A program made the translations under genes and the position numbers. Positions 58,381 to 64,000 of a stretch of 64,000 nt of DNA are shown in pieces; position 1 is the first letter of the stretch; every line of letters begins with the position of its first letter. Origin of the DNA: Solen grandis (lineage: Eukaryota > Mollusca > Bivalvia > Adapedonta > Solenidae); NCBI GenBank assembly GCA_021229015.1, contig CM037788.1:55069145-55133144 (forward strand), given 5' to 3'. The notes beneath the pieces were generated by a model. That model saw only the letters and a list, made by a program, of their open reading frames with translations, searched no databases and had not been told where the DNA came from.

Positions 58381-58445
58381 TTAGCTCACCTCAGCAAGAG
58401 GTGAGTTAATGTGACCGACCTTGTTCCGTCGTTCAACCATGAATT
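58381..58445 (-). mobile_element. terminus of the same hairpin-ended repeat, inverted
   Basis: Reads TTTTAGCTCACCTCAGCAAG, then AGGTGAGTTAATGTGACCG and TTCCGTCG. This is the reverse complement of the ending seen at about 1165-1245, including the hairpin arms. Only the end is preserved, just upstream of the GLG1 promoter. Confidence 0.55.
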
Positions 58446-58570
58446 TCTAAAGTTTCTAATAGTGTTGTAAATGGGGAAAAGTAAAATGGGTACTTCCCTT
58501 ACAGCTGTAGCAGCGAATAATCCCAGTGATTGGTATGATTCAAGGCGATTTTTCAACCCGCCATTGACAG

Positions 58571-58996
58571 ACCGGAAGCGAAAGAATAGTTAACTAACAA
58601 TAATGATATATAAATTTCAAAAGTTTTTAAATGGTGTTTAGATATTGATTTCTAGAACAAAAGTTTGGAAATTATAAGAAAATTAAATATCTGTTTCTAT
58701 GCAATTTATATAAAATCTCATGACTATCCACAAGCTATTATCCTCCAGAGTTACGACTGTGTAAATAAAATAGTACACCGTACAGCCGGAAACTGAGGTT
58801 GTCCGAATGAAATTGTTTCCAGAAGGAAAACAGTGGTGTTTACGTTGCAACACTTTTGTGATATAAAACTTTTTTGACAGCAGTTTCAAACTTGATCCTA
58901 CGAATTAAATGAACAAGCTCTTAAAGGATTTTTGCATGGTACTGAGTACATAAGTAACGGTGTACATATTTGTTTGAAGTCGGCAAGATGGCTGCC
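58571..58996 (+). promoter_or_regulatory. putative GLG1 promoter with ETS- and YY1-like sites
   Basis: Upstream of the GLG1 start codon are ACCGGAAGCG (58571-58580) and GCCGGAAAC (near 58787), both ETS-like. AAGATGGCTGCC overlaps the start codon (58985-58996) and matches the YY1 element that often sits just downstream of transcription starts in TATA-less housekeeping promoters. No convincing TATA box was seen. The assignment rests on motif matches and position only. Confidence 0.35.
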
Positions 58997-59386
58997 CATC
59001 GACGTGTCCCGAAAATGTCACCGTTTGTCATTTTCTGTCTACATATGGTAATGGTCTTTGGAAAGGAAATACCAAAAGTGCAAGATCCTCAAAATGGATT
59101 TCAGCCTATTGTACCACAGATGGACGCTAACGTTAATATGCAGATGATGAAAGATACCTTAAACAAAAAAATGCCACTTTTAGGTGGTGGTCAGATGGGT
59201 CAGGGCGGTCAGCAGGGTCAGGGCGGTCAGTTGGGCCAGGCCTTAAAGCCAAAGGGTCCCAAAACTATCATGCTTGCTGAGAGAGAAGAGTGTCAGGAAG
59301 ATATACACAGAATTTGCAGTATGAAGACAGCAAAGAAACACAATTTCGCCATAATTGACTGCTTGCAAAGTGATTTAGAGCTAGAG
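58988..59386 (+). CDS. GLG1: Golgi apparatus protein 1 (GLG1/MG-160/ESL-1), exon 1
   Basis: GLG1 is a single-pass Golgi membrane glycoprotein built from about 16 cysteine-rich repeats. In vertebrates it binds fibroblast growth factors and E-selectin. This exon gives the first 133 residues. The ATG lies in a strong context (GGCAAGATGG). Residues 10-25 (MSPFVIFCLHMVMVFG) form a signal-peptide core. A short acidic and Asn/Met-rich stretch follows, then a Gly/Gln repeat (about residues 66-84, GGQMGQGGQQGQGGQLGQ), comparable to the low-complexity N-terminus of vertebrate GLG1. The first cysteine-rich unit begins with CQEDIHRIC (Cys 102 and 110) and HNFAIIDCLQ (Cys 125), the family's C-x-x-D-I-x-R-x-C ... 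N-x-A-x-x-x-C-L-Q signature. The exon ends in phase 0 at GAG|GTATGA (GT at 59387). No stop is needed: the gene continues beyond the window's last recognisable exon. The TTG-initiated extension to 58970 is not a plausible start. Confidence 0.9.
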
Positions 59387-59908
59387 GTATGATTTTTCTT
59401 TTGCAGCTTCAGTTACTTATTCCTGAGTGGTAAAAATCAAGTCACAGTCCATGACAACTTTTACATGTTCTTCAGTGGATTAAAATTGTCATCATTTATC
59501 ACATTCAAGTCTTTGAATGAAGTTTCAGTGCAATTAACAGACATATTGATAAATGGCAAGTTTGATTATCCTGGTGGGTTGTGTTACAGTGGTATTTAGC
59601 TTTCAGAAATAAGCTGCGAATAGAAAAAGAAGCACTCACATGAAAAAATTATCTTTCAGTAATCCTCAACATTTCATTGATAAGATAAATGATTTTGACT
59701 TCTCTAGAACAATTTCTTCTTGATAAAAATATTGACAATGTAAACACTGCATCAGGGATCAAGCTAGAGGGCGACTTGGGCGAAGATGTTGCCTCAAGTC
59801 AAAAAACCTCGCCTAAAAAAATCCGTAGGGCGAAAAAACTTCGCCCTTTAACTTTCAGCTTAAGTTTCCCATCAGGGCCAGAACGTACAACCAGAACATG
59901 GCTGTGTG

Positions 59909-60850
59909 CAGGGCCTTTTTAGCCTTCTTTGCAGTAGCCGGTAACCGGCTACTTCCCCAAGCCATATAGCCACCTTTTTTCCCCAAAATATCATGAAAAA
60001 TTCCCCTCCCGTTCATAAAAATCCCAGTGAAAAAAAAATGAAAACCGATAAAAAAAATACAAAGAAAAACATTTTTCGCGACTTTTGTAAACAAACAACC
60101 TGAGAGGGAATTTCTATATTTAGCATTACTGCTCAGCCTCGTTCTGATAACCGAAGAGCTTTGGAAATCCCATGAAACAGCCTCGTTCTGATTATTGCGT
60201 GTGTTTGGGGTTTTACTTATTTTTTTTTTTCTTCATTTTTGTGTGAGGGAGGAGGATGTGAATAATGATACTAGGCTTATGTAACTTTTCTACTTTTTTA
60301 ATTTCTGGTTGCTTAACGAATGATAATTTCAAAGAAATATCAGTCACATGTTACGACAACGAGACTCGTTTACGGCATTTCCGCTTATGAAACCGTTTGC
60401 GGTTATAAACAGAATGTCGTCGCACAATTGGCGAAATTACAATAAAAGAATCCGCGAGAGTGATTCAAAGAACACTAAGTCATTGACTTCTTACTTTAAA
60501 AAAGGAAGAAATGACGAATCGCCGTCAACAAGTAAAGTGTTGACTGATGACACAGCTCAGACTTCCGATGCCACTGACATCTCAAGTAAGAACAGTCCAT
60601 CCGTTCCAGAACCATCGATCGGCAGCACGATATACCCAAATACACCCAAATATACCCAAATACTCCTTAATTACCCAAATACTGTCCAAATACAGTGTTA
60701 AACAGCAAAATATTGATTATTCATTGTATTACATAATTAAAAGAACATATTCACAGCATTCGATTCATTGTAAAAAAATTCCCCAAAACTGTGATTTTTC
60801 CCCACAAAAAGGGCTAGGGTACCTTCCCCAAAACTGGAAAAAAGGCCCTG
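59909..60850. mobile_element. hAT-like DNA transposon, internally deleted
   Basis: 942 bases with 12-base perfect terminal inverted repeats CAGGGCCTTTTT, flanked on both sides by GTGTG. Subterminal TTCCCCAA-type motifs occur near both ends. CAGGG-type termini are typical of hAT elements, but hAT usually makes 8-base duplications; only 5 bases match here. It lies in GLG1 intron 1. Confidence 0.6.
60348..60701 (+). pseudogene. N-terminal remnant of a hAT/ZMYM-type transposase-like protein
   Basis: 117-codon ATG frame wholly inside the element at 59909-60850. The segment DSKNTKSLTSYFKKGRND, followed by a Ser/Thr/Pro-rich stretch, resembles the N-terminus (SxxSFFKK-type) of hAT transposases and the ZMYM-like proteins derived from them. 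The BED finger/TTF-type, catalytic and dimerisation regions are absent, and the last part is low-complexity sequence from the element's right end. Similarity is from memory of the pattern, so assignment is tentative. Confidence 0.35.
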
Positions 60851-61447
60851 GTGTGCTGTGTGTCCCATCATACGCCAACAGCGCATATACCAGACGTCAT
60901 GTGGTGCTTATTAGTCCATGCAGGGTCCATGTGTAATTAAGATACTGCGTATGCAAATTAAGTTACAATTGCTCTGCCCACGTTCACTGATTGACATACA
61001 CTTGCCGAAAAAGGTCGAGTACCAGCTTCAATATTGCTGAAGCGACTGTTTTTAAGTTACCATAGTCTAATAATGTTGAATAGTCAATTATCTCATGTAG
61101 AAGACCTTAAAAATTTACAAATTACCTTTTACATTTTTTCAATATTTACTTAATATATTTTATTTCAAATCTTGCATTAAATGCCTGCTAATTTACAGCC
61201 TGATTGCTGATCTGTCTGGTGTCAAATTTGCTGAGTTTGTTTTTTAAAAAAAAAAAGAAAATAATACATTTATATTGAGAAAAAAAGCTTAAAATTCAGG
61301 TTTATTGTATTCTTTTGAGTATATGGGAACAAATCTTCAGTTTGTAACATCAAAAGTTATCAGAAATCGGATGTGTAACTGTTTCAAAATGTCATCAGTT
61401 TTCGCAGATTTACTTACATTTTTTTTAATAAAAATTAAAACTATAAG

Positions 61448-61473
61448 ATTTTTTTTTTTTTTTTTTTTTTTTA
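61448..61473. repeat. poly(T) tract
   Basis: About 24 consecutive T. Confidence 0.9.
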
Positions 61474-61984
61474 AATATTTCTTATTTCTTTAAACAATTA
61501 CACTGATAACAATAGCTGGCTCTAATTATTTTTTTCTGAAAAGATATACTTATTGTAGGCTTATATATAGAGAGTTAAGTTAATAATGTACACTTTTAAG
61601 ATTTTATTATCTATTTGCATTTTAAATGCATAGAAAAATAAATCAGAAATGAAAGGATAATTTTAAAATATCAAATCTGCCATTTTTTTTAAATTATAAT
61701 TCTGTGTGTCAATTATGATCATTATGATTTTTTTTCCATCAAAAGCAGGAATCATTGCATAAATTTTGATGATTACCTGTGTTAGCTCTAAATTGTAAAT
61801 GGTGACAGGTGTTAAACTCATAGAATATGATTTTTATGTCTTTGTTATTTTTCCATGCCCATCTTACTTATAGATCGAAATAACTTCAATTGAATCTAAA
61901 CTCTAATCGTATCAGAAATATTTGAACATTAATTGTTTTGTATTTAAAAAAAGAAGTACATGCATACATACATACATTCTACTG

Positions 61985-62150
61985 CAGTGCTCCATTTAGG
62001 ATTTGAAAAGGGCAGGGTGGTGGTGCCTATAAGGGCACTTTGAGGCGCGTAGAGCCGCATTGGGGGAAGGTGTGTGTCGGGGGGGTGGGGCACCCCAAGA
62101 AAATTGTTTAAGTTCAAACCCTTGAGAAGCCATCTCCTGCATTTTCAGAC
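61985..62150 (+). mobile_element. fragment of a dispersed marine-invertebrate repeat
   Basis: CAGTGCTCCATTTAGGATTT, GAAAAGGGCAGGGTGG, GGCGCGTAGAGCCGCATTGG, then GGGGTGGGGCACCCCAAGAA and AACCCTTGAGAAGCCATCTC. This order is familiar from dispersed elements in marine invertebrates. The overlapping 162-codon frame starts at a non-ATG codon and has no motif. Confidence 0.4.
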
Positions 62151-63179
62151 AAGAAATTTTGTTTTACAGCACCTTTTGTACATTTCTTCCAGATTCAGAC
62201 AGTTATGTAGATCAGTGGTCCATTTATATCTTTTTAAACAAACAACATTTCAACATTTTTTTTCTCAAATTAAGATGTTAAAAACGGCCTCTGCAAGAAT
62301 GACTTATTTATGTGGAGATTTGAACAGTTGTTTGGAAATATTTGTGCAAAAGTTAAAAAAAAAAATCAAATTTGCATCAACGTTCTTTGATTACAAATCT
62401 TCATTTCAAGTTATCAATAAAAATAATACCAACAGAAAAAAATATGAACCTGGCATTTCAATTTCATTTAGCCTAAAGAACAATGAAATTGAGCATCCAA
62501 GACTCTTCCCTCAGAATATTGTGAAAATCCCCCATTTATTTCATATGTACATTAAAATTTAACATTGTTCATATGAAAAAGACATGGTAAATTCACCAAA
62601 AAAGACATGTGTACATACAATTTGGAAGAAAAACATATTTCTAAATTCTAATATTCCATTTTTTTTTATTTTTTTTTTTTTTAAATACTTACTAAAACAT
62701 GAATGTATGTTTTCTAATTTAACAGGATTTTTACAATACAGAAAATATTTTGAAGTTAATTAAGTTGCTTGTGTAGACTCAGATTAAAACTGTTTCAATT
62801 AAATCTTTTTTCATGAAAATTATTTGATTTTAATTAATCTCCAAAACCATTCAGTTTCATCAACACTTTTTTTTAAATCAAAGTTATTAGATCTTTTTTG
62901 ATATATAAATGTGAAAATTCTTTTTTTTTCAATAGATTTTATGATATATATATATATTATTTTTTTTAAAAATAATTCAATTTTGTTTCAATGCATTACC
63001 CCACCCACTTCACTATGATCATATTTTGTAAGTACAAAGTCAGCCTTAATTTCAAATCATGGTGTAAAATCTGCATTTTAAGTTTTTTTTTATCAACCAT
63101 TCATGTTTTAAAACACTACTAAATCTTTTTGACCTTTTTTATTGCTGTAAACAAGATTTATCAGTACATGTTTCTTCAA

Positions 63180-63730
63180 TCATACCGTACTGGATGTAGG
63201 ATGGTGTTCCCTCATATCGCGGTACTAACGACATGAATGGGAATAAAATATCAGTGAAGTCTTATCTGAAATTTATTTCTGTATGTCACTGTAATTTCAC
63301 CTTTGTACCATAGTGTGAAAACAATTTATTGTTTCCAGCCTTTCTAATAACATTTTAAAACATGTTATTGTTCGCCATGTTTTTCCTACATAAAATATCC
63401 CATGATTCTCTGGTATCGCGGTATTTCTTGAAAAAAGACCGCTGGCTCCACCGACAGGTGTTGCTACATGATCAAAACAATCATCATTCATAAAACAATA
63501 CAGCAGACGAACATCTAGCATTTGTTGAGTCTTTCAATTCATTATTTATGCTAAAAAATGGTTTTTAGCAGGCATGGGGTTATATGCATAAGCGTAATGG
63601 TTGGAAGTCGGTATACTGCAAGAAATGTACGTTTTTCTTGCCATTTACGGAGACTTATTAGGGTGGTTTCGGGCAGTATCGCGGGTTGTCTGGTATCACA
63701 GTATTGTCAGTTTATTAGGAAAGACTTTGC
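63180..63730. repeat. possible element with TATCGCGGTA boxes
   Basis: TATCGCGGTA-type boxes at about 63216, 63413 and 63680 (the last diverged) and short opposed TACCGTACTGG / TACTGTGATACC ends suggest a DNA element of about 550 bases. The border evidence is weak. Confidence 0.3.
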
Positions 63731-63783
63731 CAATCGCCACCTAGTGACACCATTTTGTAAACAGGAAGTACAGTGGGGCTTTC

Positions 63784-63966
63784 GTTCATGTTGGCAAACG
63801 AACCGCACGATACACGCACGATAAACGCAAACGAACCGCACGATACACGCACGTTACACGATAAACGAACGAACGAACGATAAACGAACGATGCATATAC
63901 ACGTTTGATGCACGATACACGATGCACGATACACGGACCGCACGAAACGAACGATTGCAGATAGGC
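63784..63966. repeat. minisatellite of CACGATACACG / AACGAACG units
   Basis: Irregular units of 8-20 bases built from GCACGATACACG, ATAAACG and AACGAACG. All three frames stay partly open on the minus strand, giving Val/Ser/Arg-rich peptides that are artefacts. Confidence 0.8.
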
Positions 63967-64000
63967 ACGGTAGCGAGGTTAATCGATTTACTCGGTTTTT

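Larger units (their letters stand above)
59387..64000 (+). other. GLG1 intron 1 (incomplete in window)
   Basis: AT-rich sequence following the GTATGA donor. I looked for the next cysteine-rich GLG1 exon and did not find one. Contents that can be named are a hAT-like element (59909-60850), a poly(T) tract (about 61449-61472), a molluscan-type repeat fragment (about 61985-62150) and a CACGATA minisatellite (63784-63966). The remaining stretches show only T-rich low complexity. Confidence 0.6.

Noticed and set aside
62074..62562. 162-codon frame as a GLG1 or other exon
   Set aside because: It starts at a non-ATG codon in a dispersed repeat, has no cysteine-rich GLG1 pattern and no supported splice sites.
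1..64000. Viral genome, endogenous virus, toxin or prokaryote-type defence system
   Set aside because: I found no capsid, polymerase, integrase, restriction, CRISPR or toxin signature. The only mobile-element proteins seen are a LINE C-terminus and a hAT-like fragment.

Overview
The window looks like AT-rich, repeat-dense nuclear DNA from a bivalve mollusc, probably a marine clam. Three things point this way: split genes with metazoan splice sites; two recognisable animal proteins whose best remembered match is the animal form; and interspersed tRNA-derived SINEs, small inverted-repeat elements and a terminal-hairpin element of the kind familiar from bivalve genomes. The species is not resolved. 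Almost everything lies in introns or between genes, and only about 1.2 kb is confidently coding.

Genes. A KCTD1/KCTD15-like BTB-domain gene runs on the minus strand. Its terminal exon is 17181-16563 and the preceding exon is 30478-30142, which is interrupted by a 100-base assembly gap. The intron between them is about 13 kb. A GC-richer open exon with a GTAAGT donor at 50912-50796 could be a 5' exon of the same gene, but its phase does not fit a direct join. At the right end, on the plus strand, 58988-59386 is exon 1 of GLG1 (Golgi apparatus protein 1 / MG-160): start codon, signal peptide, Gly/Gln-rich linker and the start of the first cysteine-rich repeat. Its later exons were not found before the window ends. 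The two genes diverge, with mostly repeats between them.

Left region (1-16 kb): a terminal-hairpin element with about four internal tandem units (290-1245), scattered SINE copies, a tandem array rich in TGACGTCA and CACGTG (6000-7930), degenerate minisatellites and small inverted-repeat elements. Middle (16-31 kb): the KCTD coding exons and a long intron filled with SINEs, a piggyBac-like MITE inserted exactly at TTAA inside a SINE, and microsatellites. Right of that (31-58 kb): more SINEs, a truncated LINE with the C-terminal end of its ORF (35170-35400), a second piggyBac-like MITE, a LINE 3' tail, a 1-kb, 19-unit minisatellite (52526-53530) and an imperfect palindrome of about 560 bp (55757-56320). 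Right end (58-64 kb): the GLG1 promoter and first exon, a hAT-like deletion derivative with 12-bp terminal inverted repeats (59909-60850), AT-rich intron and a degenerate CACGATA minisatellite.

The two genes have no evident functional link. No operon, CRISPR array, virus or toxin gene was seen. The most informative observations are about transposable elements: intact target-site duplications on four of five copies of one SINE family, nested insertions that order events in time, and a near-complete strand bias of three SINE families.
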